From: Chaetorhynchus papuensis | Taxonomy: Eukaryota; Chordata; Aves; Passeriformes; Rhipiduridae | Reading direction: 5' to 3' | DNA: 64,000 nucleotides | Assembly: GCA_013396525.1 (NCBI GenBank) | Contig: VWYX01000126.1 | Location: 248,001 to 312,000 of the forward strand | Shown here: positions 46,394-59,040 of the stretch, piece by piece | How the letters are laid out: every line of letters starts with the position of its first letter | Numbering within the stretch: position 1 is the first letter of the stretch | Position numbers and translations under genes: made by a program | Notes under the pieces: model-generated | What the model was told of the DNA's origin: nothing | The model's input: only the letters and a program-made list of their open reading frames with translations | Database searches by the model: none

Positions 46394-49300
46394 TTGCCTC
46401 AAGAGTGTCTGGAGATTGTGATGGTCTCACTGTTGGCCCTATAAGTATTTCTGATGCTAACCTGCTTGGCCCTACTGCACTCTTACAGGTGTCCAGTAAT
46501 TAGACTTATTACATAGTATTCAGACAGTCTATTTTCAGGTATCTTAATTTGTTAAACAGATGCATAACCCAAATGTAATTTTTTGACTTGTCATCAAAAG
46601 TCTTCACATCCTCAAACCTGTTCTCTAGCTCTTTTCTCTTGAGCCTCCTCTAGCACCTCTACACTCTGATCTCTCAAGTTGTTACTTCTGACTCCTTAGC
46701 TACCTGGCTGCTGTGTCGTGCTTGGAACACACAAACTCTAACAAAGATATAAGCATTTTCACTTCTCAATTGCCACACTTAACTTTGCACACAGTATCTC
46801 AGTCAAAATGGGGATGCCTGGGCAGCTGTACCCCTGGCCCCAGCCTACCTTACTCTCTTCTATGGTACTCCATAGAAATTGGTAACTGAACTCTGAACTC
46901 CAGCTGTCCTTACAGCCTTCCACAGGTCCTCTGCTGATAGGAGCAGCGGCAGCTGGGTGTTGTTGCCATCCCGCCAGTGCTTAGGCAATCAGCCTATGCC
47001 CTGTAACCACAGTGAATAAAGGCATTAAGGAGGACAACTGAATTGAATTGGTGCTGATACTCAGCTGTTGAACCAATCATCAGACTATAAAAGCAGTGAG
47101 GTGGATTAACCAAGTATTTTACATGTTCCTCGGGAGAAAAAGCAGTGTCTGTGCATGGTAGGGTTGCTTTATGGTACCTTTTAAAATGTTTTGTGCTAGA
47201 GCAAAGCATAGTTATTCTAGCTTTACTAGAAGTGGGATTTTAAAATACATGTAGTTAAATTTTTACACATTCTTAATAACTTCAGTGTTACTAAATAAAT
47301 AGTAACTAAATAAATAGTATTTGTGGATGTTCTAAATAGGTTTGCCTATTTGGAGGGAGTGAGGGGAGGGGTGTCATAGCTGGGGTCTTTTCAGGTTCCT
47401 CATGCTTTTTCCCTGTATTTTCAACACAGAGAAATGAATGAATTCCTCATGAAAAGTGCTGTATGGACAACTCCTTTTTATCTTCACGAGTCCTGGAGAA
47501 ACAGCAGTGGATTCCCCTGCCTTACCTCACCCCTAGGTTGGTCCTCTGCATGTGTCTCTCACATAAGGAGCTCTGTTTGATTGCTCTCCTTCTTTTCTGT
47601 TGAGAAAATCCAAAGCGAGTACTTCACAGGGATGTTTTCCCCCCTTAGTTTTTCATTCATTCAGAATGGTTAGTCACTGAGTAGGTATGATCAGGTCAGC
47701 AGATACAGATCTACAAATGTTGATCTGATATTGATAGCTTGTATTACCAATAAGTGTGCAATTTTACTAATGGTACCTGAACAATCATTTTAAGCTGAAG
47801 TGTTTTCTAACCAGGAATATAACAAGTTGCCTGGAATTTGCTGTATAAGGTTATATATGATAAATATGCCTTGATTCAGCAGAAATATAATTTTAAAAAA
47901 TCAGTTTTTGTCATGCTTTTAGTCTTGATGAATTTACAGTAGTATTTTCCCTCTAGCAGGACATGAGTGAGATGGGATCTTTTGCCTTCTATTATAACAA
48001 TTAAATTTCTTTTTTCACATTTTAACCAGTAATTTGTTGCAAAGCACTTTGATATGGTCTACTCAGATGGAATACATTACAGAAGGATTTCATTGCTGTC
48101 AAAATGGAGTGAATACTTAAAAACATAAATAATAATTTGAATTTAGAAATAACTTGGCCTTAGCTGGCTTTATGCTGTTGTTGCTCAATGCTGCACTGTT
48201 TGAAAGGTTTGGTCACAGTCTGGAACCCTGCTGTGCTAGAAGCTGTATTGACACTGGACAAAAAGGTAGCACTGCTCTGAAGTGCTTTCAGTGTTCCCAC
48301 AAACACTTATGCAATTAAGTTGGAGGCTCCATTTGTTTGCTTGTTTTAGTGCTTGCTTTGGCTTTTTTGTTTTCCTCCTTCATGAATGGTAATGAAAATT
48401 TATATTGAATGCACATGTTTTAACTGCCTGGAATACACCTAGGCAATTTGTGAAGGCTTTTTCCACTGAAGTTAAGGAAAACCCTTCTCTTTACTTCTCT
48501 TTTTTGCAGTGATTTCTTTGACTATCTTTCTTTATGGTCTTATCATATGTACAAAAAAAAATGTGTAGCTGAATGAGGGTGAGTGCCACTGGTGAGTGAC
48601 TAGAAGTATATTTCAAAAGGGACATGGTCATCCTCAACCTCTTGTAACCTGACCTTCAAAACCAGAACTACAAAGTATGGCATTTTCAAATAGGGAAAAA
48701 AGTTGTGGCTGTTTCACTGCTAATACTTCTGTTGTGTGGATAATTGTTCTGGAGGCAAAATTAGTAAACCAAAGTCATTGGTGATAAAGCAACAGCAGCC
48801 ACAAACCTGCCACTGAGGAAATTTATAGCAGGGAACTGCCACAGAAGAGTGAAGCATGTTCATGATGCTAGGGTCAATCTCATTGACTTTGTCTTGGCCC
48901 AAGCTATGTTTCCACCTGTTGCTTTCTATGCCTGTGAATTCCCCAAAACTGCCCTAAGTATGAAACGAATCCGTTTTGGTCTGCAAGCAGTATTTCAGTC
49001 TTTTAGGATAGGGAATACTTGTTCTGCTTATTAATTTTGTGCTTTAGGTGAACTCATACAGATGGTGAGATAGGGCAAGAAGATTTATGTTGAGATTTAT
49101 TGAGGGAGCCTATTTTTCCCCTCCTGGCTGACATCAATAGGGTTGTGTGGTCTATTCACTTTGTCACAAAGTGCACCCTGAGAAAGTACGGAGAGGGCCC
49201 TGATTGCAGTCCTGCCTTTGAACAGGTCACAACTCCATTGTTCTGGAACAATAGGGGTTTTATAAACAAAGTCTGACTAGAAAGATTGTGAGTTATGACA

Positions 49301-50860
49301 CTACAAAGAGCCTTGCTGAAAGCAAAACAAGGCAAAAAAGAAACAGGGTAAGGCATAGAAAAATGCTTATACACAGAAGTTAAGTCTCAGGTCTTGAGCA
49401 ACATACTGATGCCGGAGGAACTGTGCTACCTTACAGAATGCTGAGGTTGGTCTGTTAGTGTTTACACCACACAGTGTATGTGCTGTATAATTACAGTGAA
49501 AATAAATGCTTACACACAAGTACTTAAAAATCTGGTTACTACTGGCTTCAAAGGGATTGCTTGCATGCTTCAAGTTAGGCATAAACTTAGGCTTCCTGTT
49601 GGGGACCTGTAAAAGGCTGTGGATGATGTCCTCTCCCTGCATTGTCTATCGCAGTCACCTCATGGTCCTTTAAGTTACTATTTCCAATGGCCACCTGTTG
49701 CCTTTCATCATAAATTTAGCACCACCCCTGCAAACTCTCCCCTTGGCGAGGCCTGCTGCAGTTACTTGTGTGGAAGGATTTTTGTAATACTGGAACTTAC
49801 TCTTTTGAAGCATGACTGCCTGTTCACTTCAGAGCATGCAGTACCTGGTGTAACAGGTGCTCTGTGTGTGTAGAGCAATGCAAGTGAGTTATGGTTGGCA
49901 CAAGTGAAGGATGCTCTGGGAAATCCAGAGCATGAAAGGAAGCCTCTTGAATTTAAGCAGCTCATGTGTTGAAGGCATTCAGACTTGTATATATTTGAAA
50001 TTAAAAATAATTCAACTATGATAATTTGGTTAATTTATCTTTGTGCACAGATATTTACGTGGTCTTTTTATCTAGGTATTATTCACTAGAGAAGAAATTA
50101 TTAGCATTTTAATCCATCCCACCAAAACCAAGAAACTTTCCCTCTTTGGTACTAGCCTAGAAACATTTTTTTCCCCTTTCCACTTGGAACTGTAGGTACC
50201 TGAAAAAATAAGCTCATATTACTTTGTTATATGAGCTGCTAAAGTTTCTAATTTTGGTTGCTAGTGCCCAGAGGACGAGTAATCAGTTATTAAGCTAATC
50301 AGCCTTATGTTGTAGTGTATCAGTTTGATGAGGTTAGTGTTAAAAATCTGGCGTAAGTATTTGCAACCTTCCTGTGTTAGTGGAATGTAATGCTTTTCCA
50401 TGTGAAGATGAATTTAACAAGCAGCTTTAACCCAAGACTGAGAGGAGGGAAGGAGGGGGGTCATGGCAAAAGGGACTGAAACTCCCTCTGTACTAGACTT
50501 CCACCCCTATAGGCATGGCAAGCGATTATTGGCAAATAAAGGATTCAGCATGTATTCCAGTAAAGCAGGTAGTCAGAATGTTAGGCAATAACAATTTAGG
50601 AAATGCCCCTTTTCTGCTCTCTTTTTAAATGCATCTATAAATAATATCCAAGAAGGCCATATGCAACTTTTTAGAAGCATTATAGTGAACTTGCTCTCAT
50701 TTGTTAATAGGTGGATAATGGAAGATTAAAAGTATCCTCCTGCTATTTTGTTTTGCTTTTTAACTAAATTTTAAATGGTGTTATTTGTTAGTGTCTGCTT
50801 ACTCAAAGTGTGAAGCAAGTTTTTAGATGAAAAGCAGGTAACTAGGACAGGCCTGAAAAC
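46394..50860. other. Non-coding DNA without recognisable genes
   Basis: AT-rich DNA with a 15-bp tandem duplication (47290-47319), a G-rich stretch (about 47,352-47,384) with four G-runs but one 10-base loop, and a short inverted repeat (49157-49173). No gene or repeat family is recognised. Confidence 0.55.
47290..47319. repeat. Perfect 15-bp tandem duplication
   Basis: ACTAAATAAATAGTA occurs twice without a gap. Confidence 0.9.
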
Positions 50861-51107
50861 TAATTATACCGGAAAACACTGCAGTTGGAGTTTCTAGTAG
50901 GTGGAGCCCAGAGTCTCTTGGACTCATTAGTTCCAACGAGCATGTTTTTACCACAAAACTGGATGCCAGAGTTTCTGCACCAGGCTTGTTTGAGGTGGGG
51001 AACAGAGGCTGTCCAGGTTTATCAAGCTGAATTTTGCATTCAGCAGCCTTAATCAGTCTGAAGCTAATTAGCAGCCTCTACACAATAAGGCCACAAGTCA
51101 TTAATCA
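50861..51107. promoter_or_regulatory. Candidate conserved non-coding element with homeodomain cores
   Basis: Homeodomain-type cores lie at 50861 (TAATTA), 50936 (ATTA), 51049 (TTAATC), 51063-51072 (palindromic GCTAATTAGC) and 51100-51107 (ATTAATCA). The sequence is otherwise of normal complexity and not repetitive. The regulatory role is inference; conservation cannot be seen here. Confidence 0.3.
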
Positions 51108-54100
51108 TAGGAGATGAGAGCAGTCAGCCCCCCATCCTTGACATTTCAAGAAAAGTTTTCTCTCGCACTCTTTTTTTGTGATGGGGCTTCAAAAGTCGCA
51201 AGATTGCTTTTCATGGTCAATAGTGTGTGAAGTAGAAGCCATGTCTTGATGTGACAGACAAGGGACCACTGTTCAAAGACCTATTGGACTCTTTTTTATT
51301 TCTTCCCCCCCTCTCTAAATGCTGTCCTCTAATAGAATGGAGTCAACTGATGACTTTATTTGCTTTTGAGTTGAAGCATAGTTCAGCTGGGAATAAAAAA
51401 AAAGTTTTAACAAGTATGATTTTTATTAGAGCAAAATTCAAGTTTTTTACAAAGCTGCTTAGTTCTTTTTAAAAGTTACAATCCTTTCTTATGCGCAGCT
51501 AATGAGGAATGAAAGTCCTTTCACATGCCTAATACAGTTTAGTACAGTGTGTCTTGAAATCCAATGCTAACAGCTGCAGGCTAAGCACTAGGAAACCCTT
51601 GCAGGAAAAAATATTACATTTCTTGAGGCTGTTGATCCAACTTCTTACAAACAACTTGGAGTAGTAAATTTAAATAATAGGTTTGTTGTCTTTAATGACA
51701 CTGCGAATTAGATGATGTGTTATATTTTATTCTCTGGGCAGAAGATGTGTAATTCTATCTGTATTACTCCCACAATAAGGGATGGGTGATGTCTGTATGC
51801 CTGATGCCTGTCTAGCAGGCCTTACTCCCTAGCTGTCCATAGCATGTCCTTGCACCTGTTGATAGCATCACTGCTTCAGGCTGAGATGTTTACTACAATA
51901 TTATGGCCATTTCAGAGCTTCTGGCTGGGACAACTGGGGAGAGGAGGTGTTTTTATAAGTAACAAATATGTTCGTACAGTCTTCTGTTGTTAATCATTGA
52001 ATTTTCACTATGAGCAAAACTGTTTTGTTGAAGAATAGGTTTTAGAAATATTTCTTGAAGACCTAAATGACTCCCTCAAGGCCTCTTTTTTTTGTCCTTT
52101 TGGGCTACGTGGACCTTGTTGATTTACTTAAGGAATTGGAGTAACACTCAGAGCAGGTAATGGGCTTTTGTGTGTACAACTCTCCAGGAGTTCCTTGTTC
52201 TGCCAGGCACTATACCAAACTCAACATCCATCCCTGTACCTGGAGTTGTCCAGTGCAGACTGGGAGTGCTTTTAGAAGGTGTTAGCTCAAGCAGCAAAGC
52301 TGTATAGTGACAAAGCACTGCACAGTGCTGCCAGCAGCCTGTGCACACTAAGATCTAGTGCTCCTCCATAAGCAGTGCCAGTTGTGCTTTGATTTGTTTA
52401 TTTCTCTTGTTTGGAGAGTTAAAATAATGTTGAAAGGCTGTTTGGTTTGGAGTTTTGTCATTGTTATGTTAGTTTCTTTTCCTGTTACCAGTCCTTGAGA
52501 TAAAAACTGAAAATGAGGAAAGAGAATTTACATTAGGAGGTTCAAACAAATTCAACCAGTGCTCTCTCTAGAAGCTTGGCAAGCAGCTGTCTGTAGCTGT
52601 AATATGGCTTTATGTTACTGCATTTACTTCTCTGAATCAGCAGTAGATTTGGTCCTTGCACCGCTGTTCTATTTCAGTAAAAAGGATGTCTTCAAGGTGC
52701 TTCTTGTGCATATTCTATGCATCTGGGGAGGCCATGAGGTGATCACTTTGGGTGACAACAGGGAGGAAATAAACACAATCGTAAGTCTATGGATGAAAAT
52801 GTAGCTCTAGATAAGACTTCGGCGTGAGAAGGCCTGTGTTTTTATGCCTGAGTGGTGTACCTTTATGTGTTGTTTTCTTCTGGGACCAGGGTTGTGAAGC
52901 CCTGTTAAGTGCCTCCTTTTCATTGTATTTTTGTTTTCTATCCCCTCCTTTAAACTTGCATATTCCTATTCTCACTCCTTACTTTCCAGTTCTCTGTTTC
53001 TGAAATGTGAACCCAGTGACATTCTACTTTGCACCAGGCTTTCTATGCTGGCCTAAGTGAGCCTGGCAATTAGGCATCCCTAACAAAAAAAGACACCATG
53101 CAGAAAGTTGAGCAAAAAAATGGTACGAGCACTGAAAAAGCCATTAAATTCCTCCTGTCATATCAGTGAAACTGTACACACTTTGAAAAATTCCCCTAAT
53201 ATATCTTTAAACCGCAGACCATAGCATTGGTTATGGTCTACAGTATCAACTCTTATATTTCAATAAGAGGGCGTTTTCTTTCTTTTTGTCTCTAATACTA
53301 GGGGTGGGGGGGGGGAAATATGACATGCATCTACATAAAAATAAATTTGTAGTGAAATCACATTAAGGATTTGACTAAGCCCACACAAGCAGAGAGTTAA
53401 GACTGGTATTCTGTCATTACCTCAGCTCATTACATCTTGGGGTTTTGTTACTCATGTAGTTTGTAAGATCACCCACTGTCTGGAGAATCCTGTGCTACCT
53501 GGAAACAATGGGAACTGTTATGTTGTAGCTTTACCTCTAAAATTTCCCTGCTTTGCCAGCTTTCCTCAGTGTTACCATAAAACAGTTCCTGGTGACTTAT
53601 ATGTATTAATGGCATTAATTAAACTATCAGCACAGCTGAATGGGGGAAAATGCATCTTCTGAACTTGTTTCTTGAATAGGAGTAAATGCCTCATTAATCT
53701 TAAGCATCAACCCAAGAACACTGTGTTTGTTAGATAGAATAATAAATGACTTTACAGGAAATACACAATAGCAGATGCTGGAATGCATCCATTCATTAGT
53801 CACTGTGCATAAATATCCCCTTATTTCCATGAAGAGACATTTAATGGAGGGCCAGTCTGACAAACGTGTGCAAGCTTTCACTCACTGAGAAAACGGAAGG
53901 GAGAAAATGTCATACAAATTTGCCTGCTGAACACAAAGTATCACATATAGTATGTGTGCTTTTTCTGCTCCTTGCCCATCTTTTGTCAGATTGAAACGTG
54001 CATTAACAAAGGCAAAACTGTTGGACAGGTTTTGGAAGCCCAAAAGGCACTGCAGTTATATCTGCTTCTTGGTTGCAAAGTCTGGGTCACTGCTGTGTCA

Positions 54101-57100
54101 CTTGGAGGCAATCACCAACTTTACTCAAAGCCCAGTTGAGTGTCTGGTGAAGCCAAAGGAAGGCTATTTGCTTCAGAACCTTACAAGAAAATGTTGTTGG
54201 GTTTGTTTTTAATCATTGCTCCCAAGATACTAAGAAACAAGCAAACAAGCCTATTTCAGTGAATAATAGTGAATGTAGAAAAAAAGAGTTGTTCCCTCCC
54301 ACAACCCCTGCTGTCTGTCAGCTTTTGTAAGCTTATATGTATTTCCTAGTCTTGTAAAGTAACCAAGCCAATGGAGCACCTCTGCTAGCAGGTATATCTA
54401 CAATTATTCAAAAGAAAGTGAAGTCTGTATATTAATGGTTTTGCTTTTCTCTCCACATAATTGGTCAGAACTGCTGTTTTTCTCAGATTGTTGATTCAAT
54501 GCACAAGAATATTAGATGTGTTACAGGAATGCCTAAAAAACATTTTCTTGGTATGTGCAATTGTTCCTCAGTGCACACCATAATGAAATGTAATGAAAGA
54601 GTCAGACTTTAGCATAATTGTTCTTAGAAAACATTAACAGTGTTTGGATGTCATAATGTGTTTGAGGTCTATCAGGTTTATAAGCCTAAATTGACCAGAA
54701 CTAGAAAAACCTGGATTTATGAAGCAAATTCTTAAACTGGTGATTACAGTGTGTACCAAAGGTATCAGTGTCCTATAAGAGCACCCATCCCCATCAGGAA
54801 ATCTTCTGTCTAAGCATGCAGGTGCCTTGTGCCAATGGATTCTTCACGGGTGTCGCAGTGTTTCTCACTAGAATACTAACCAGGGTGCTTGGCTTTGGGC
54901 CTGCACAGGCTCAGCCTTGTAACATAAGGGAGGACAAAGTTTAGTTTCTTATCCTGGAAGTTTCTTAATAAGTATGGATTTGAAAAGCTTCAATGCATGA
55001 TTTGGTGAATCCTCTCATCTGAATTGAGAGCTTGGCAATGCTTTATGGTATTGTTAAATCAAATGCTTTGGACCAAAGTTTCAAGCTGGGTGCTGTGGTA
55101 ACTTGGGTGGTTATTTTTCTACTGGCCTAAATTTTCAGTCTTTGCTCAGAAGTCCTACTTGCATGAGCAAACATCAGTTTGCTTACAAAATTAGAGCCAT
55201 AGATCAGCAGTGAGTTACTAACAAAGGAGAGGGAGGGAGAGTTTTTTTTCAAAGTAATATATAATGATAATAGCAGCCTAAGTTTTCAGAAGTGACCAGT
55301 CGTTTTTGAAATAGAAAGTACCAGAGAGCTTGCTGTTTCTGCACATCTGTCATCTGACTACTAGTCCCACTTCAGCTGGTCACAAAAATTACTGCTAGGC
55401 TGATAGCTCACTAATAATGACAGAAAATATTAGTACTTTATGAAGTGTGATGCAAATATAAGTTTCTAACCAATTTTTCACCATTAAAGATCTCAGAAGA
55501 ACTAAAGAATTTTCCCTTTTGTGATTGTAAGATTTCTTTCTGGGGTAGCTTACATTTTTCCTGCATTATACTCCTGGTATGGTTTCATGTGGTTAGGTAC
55601 ACCAGTACCAGGATTTATGTGTTCACATCCTTCAAAAATCTGTTCCATTGGCATACTATAATTATATTTCTATCCTAGGAGCAGCTACATTCCTGTGACC
55701 AGCAGAAACCCTTTCGACATATACAACATTAAACTGAATTACACCACATATAACCACCTTAACATTGATTAGACAGGTATGCAGGTAATAAAATGTGGCA
55801 TTACCCTTTTCTCCCAAGGGGTCATCCTGCTCAATGGTAGTGGGTTGTTTCCACTGTTGATCCTAACAGGTCAACTGTACCTGGAGCCAGAAAACTACTA
55901 TTGGAAGAGAAAGGCAGAGTCATTCTTTACAACTGGAATGCCGCGTGGGAATCCTCTGGACTCCATCTGGAACAGCTTTGACCAAACAAAGGCCCCAAAT
56001 CTGCTTGCAGTGCAGTCGGTGGGAATACTGCCACAGCATTCCTTGGGAGCAACATTAGGCTTCGATTATGGTCACAGCAAGAGAGTAGTATATGTACAGC
56101 TGCCAAAAAATATTAACAAATAATGCTAGAAAAGCTCGTGTCTGCTTTCATTTCTTTTTGCTTTTCTTTAGGGCAACTAGCAGAAAACATTCTCATCTGT
56201 CAGGAATGAGAATTAAAATAAAGGTTTACCGCCCAAGCTCCATCTGCTTCCCAAGACAGGTTAGAAAAGTCATGGCTTTCAAAGTGCTCTGAGCCACTGT
56301 TCCCTCTTGCAAACACAGGATTGTGTGAGGGCCTCAAAGGCTACTGGTGCTGTCCTGCAGCCCTCTGGGTGAAGCCCATCCTTGCTGAGTGCAGCCTCCT
56401 TGCCCTTTCCCTCTCCTCACCACAGGGTCTACCCTTGGACTGCTTGAGCTTTTCCTTTACAGCCAGGTATGCTGTTGGAGTGGACTTAGCAAAATAATGG
56501 TACAAGGTGTGGAGAGCAGGGGCCAGACTGTGGCCCAGTCTCTGAACGGCCAAAGAGCACTGGCACCTTTGGGAGAGTCTTTCCCACCACAGACGTTCTC
56601 CTTATGAATTTGATGCATCTGCTCTCTGTCCTGGGTGTTAGTTCTGCCTGAACCTTTCTTTAATCTGTATTTCACAGCATGTATGCTCAGAACAACTTTC
56701 TGCTGCTGTAATCTTTGATGAACTAGCTTTGCAAATCAGAATAATCTTAACTTGGGAGGAGAAGATAAAGCAGAATTGTTGGTGCTCAATTCTTTCTTGC
56801 CTGAAACAAATATATATTTAGGCAGACTCTAGAACTTTTTGGTTATTGAGAGGACTAGAAATTAAACAAAATATAGTCAGTTGGAAAAATAAACTGCAGA
56901 GGAGTTTCCTTAAAACACAGTGTGGACAGATTAATTCCATTAGATTAAAGGAAAATGGCATTAGTTATGTTGTATAGCTTCCTACAGTTATGTTTTATTT
57001 ACAGACATTGTAGTAATGTTCCTGAGGTCAACAGGTTTTTGTATAATTAATTTCAATGGAAGTATAGTAATATTTTAAAATGCTTTTTCTAGAGACTTCC

Positions 57101-58772
57101 ACAAATATTCCTTTCCTGTGAAGCCTTTTAGAAGGGACTAGAACACAGATTTTCCTTCTCTGTAAGAATTAATTCAAGACAGTCAGAGATGTCTCTTTGT
57201 TTGTCAATTTTCTAGCTGTATAATCTAGTCTTTAATGCTGACCACAGTGTGGAAGCTGAAGCCTTGAGTCAAGAATGTTTGTATTTTGTCCTATGATGTT
57301 TCTTCCATAGGCTCCAAAGGAGAGACCTTTCCCAAAGTGAAAAATGTGAAAGTAGGATGCTGCTAGTCTAAAGGTAGGTCAGGATAATCAGTGAGGCATG
57401 AGAAATAGAACGCCAAAAGCCAAAATGAATGCTGCCTGTTCTTATGACTGAAAATGTTTTGTTTAGATAATGGTGAAAACATAAGCATATAAATAGCTGT
57501 TGACAACAAAGAACTCATTGCAACTAGATTAAATGTCTTGGGTTTCTAATTCTATAAAGACTATTCAGAAGCATACAGAAATTAGTGAGTAATTCTAGAC
57601 TGATCAGTATCTTTGCATCATACCAGCCATATCATATCATAGGGAAGCAAATATAAAACCAAATCGTTCTGACTTGCAGGGTTTTAGATCCACTTTGTTT
57701 TCACTTTGCAGTTGCAAAGTGTGGCACAAACTTCAGAGCAATTTAGAACAAAGCTACAGCTTCCTAACAGTTTAGATGATTCATTCCAGCTACTCTAGAG
57801 TCATCAAGAGATTGTGTTGGATGTAGAAATTAGTGAATTTCATTTCATGTCTTTTGGAAATACCTTTCCAACCCCACAAAGTGGAGAAGAGTACATGTTT
57901 ATTCACTCCCTCCTTCTCTGTGCTTAGAGGCAAGTATTTTCTGTCTTTTAACTGATCTGTCAGTTGTCTTTAAGGCAAATGTCGGGTACAATGAAACATG
58001 GAAACCAAAAAACATGCTTGGGGTATTGAAGGGAGAGAGAAGAGCCTCAGCTGAGCTATTTTGCCAAGGCTGGTTTGCTGAGGTGCCGTAGGATATAAGG
58101 ACCATCTGTGGTGTCTGAAGACCTCAAAGAGAGCATGTGTGTGCAACACCTACCTTGTTCTGCTTCAGATGGAGTAGGTGAGAGAGGCTGTGATAGGGGT
58201 GTATCCAGAGGCACTTGAAGGAGGACTCCCACCCCTCGATTCGTGGCTCTTCAGTGACTCGTTACATGGCTCAAAAAGAATTGTATGACACTACGTTTTT
58301 GATCTCCATATATAAGCAAATAAGTATTCACTCTGAATATTTGTTTTGCACAGGCACTTGGCATGCAGGATTAGCTGTGGTGTGCTCTTGCAAAGGAACA
58401 CACAAAGAAGAGCAGCTGTGCGTGGCACGGTATCAGTTGCAGGCATTACGTATTTGCATGCAGAGTGCTGACACTGTGATCTCGGTGTGCTGTGCTTTAC
58501 ATCTTGATCCCACCTCTGCTTTTAAGTGCCTATCTATCAGTCTAGTTCTGCTGGCTGTCAAGCAGTGGGTGAGACATCCTCTTGCTGTGTCTGTCCACCT
58601 TCTAGAGCTAAATCCTCCCACTTCTGCCCTAGGAGTTCAAGGACTGACACAATTCACACCCCTGATGTGAAATTGTGAAAGATGAGGCACTCTGGTTCTG
58701 CATCTCCCCACTCCACCCCTCATGCAGCACAGAAGCACAAAATAAGCCTGAGACTGAGTCACATTTTGACTT
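51108..58772. other. Non-coding DNA without recognisable genes
   Basis: Long AT-rich stretch with a 10-base G run (about 53,306-53,315) and a 9-bp inverted repeat (57702-57721). The 151-codon frame starting at 58,215 is the longest in the window but has no recognisable domain and no splice or Kozak support. Confidence 0.55.
57702..57721. repeat. Perfect 9-bp inverted repeat
   Basis: The arms CACTTTGCA and TGCAAAGTG flank a 2-base centre. Confidence 0.8.
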
Positions 58773-58830
58773 GAATTCAGCAAAGCACTCACTTGGGCTT
58801 GATCTTAAGTGTGTGGGTAATCTGCAGCTA
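58773..58830 (+). repeat. Second copy of the old interspersed repeat seen at 2-52
   Basis: GAATTCAGCAAAGCACTCAC (58773-58792) is followed by a degraded CTTAAGTGTGTGGGTAA-type segment. Both parts match, in order, the repeat layout described at the left edge, and this copy keeps the CAGCAAAGCAC start better. The family is common in bird and turtle genomes as I remember it, but I do not assert a name. Confidence 0.42.
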
Positions 58831-59010
58831 TTGAGCAACTTAAACACACCATCTTTAGGGGGCACTAAGCATGTGTTTGGATACTGAAATGAGGTCTTGG
58901 GGGTTTTTTAAATAAATTCATGCCTAGCTATAAGTACAAACAAATGTTAGCGTACATGGTTAATGATGCTCTAGCTGGAATTGCTCATCCTTGCATCTGT
59001 ACATCAGAGT

Positions 59011-59040
59011 GTAATTTTAATTAGAGTTTAATTATCTTTT
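59011..59040. promoter_or_regulatory. Dense homeodomain-core cluster
   Basis: Three TAAT/ATTA-type sites (TAATTTTAATTAG, then GTTTAATTATC) fall within 30 bp. They open an AT-rich stretch running to about 59,380 with many further cores. This could be an enhancer or merely AT-rich DNA. Confidence 0.25.

Noticed and set aside
47352..47384. G-rich run considered as a quadruplex.
   Set aside because: The fourth G-run is separated by a 10-base loop, outside the usual motif limit.
49095..49130. ATTTATTGAG-type motif suggesting a reversed L2 tail.
   Set aside because: The expected CTACTATGTGCCAGGC continuation is not present.
53365..53410. Weak resemblance to the MIR segment around CACACAGCTAGTAAG.
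   Set aside because: The alignment needs several gaps, and the diagnostic GAGGAAACTGAGGC core is missing.
58215..58670. The longest open frame in the window, 151 codons.
   Set aside because: No recognisable domain, no supporting start context or splice sites, and a length unremarkable for the best of six frames over 64 kb.
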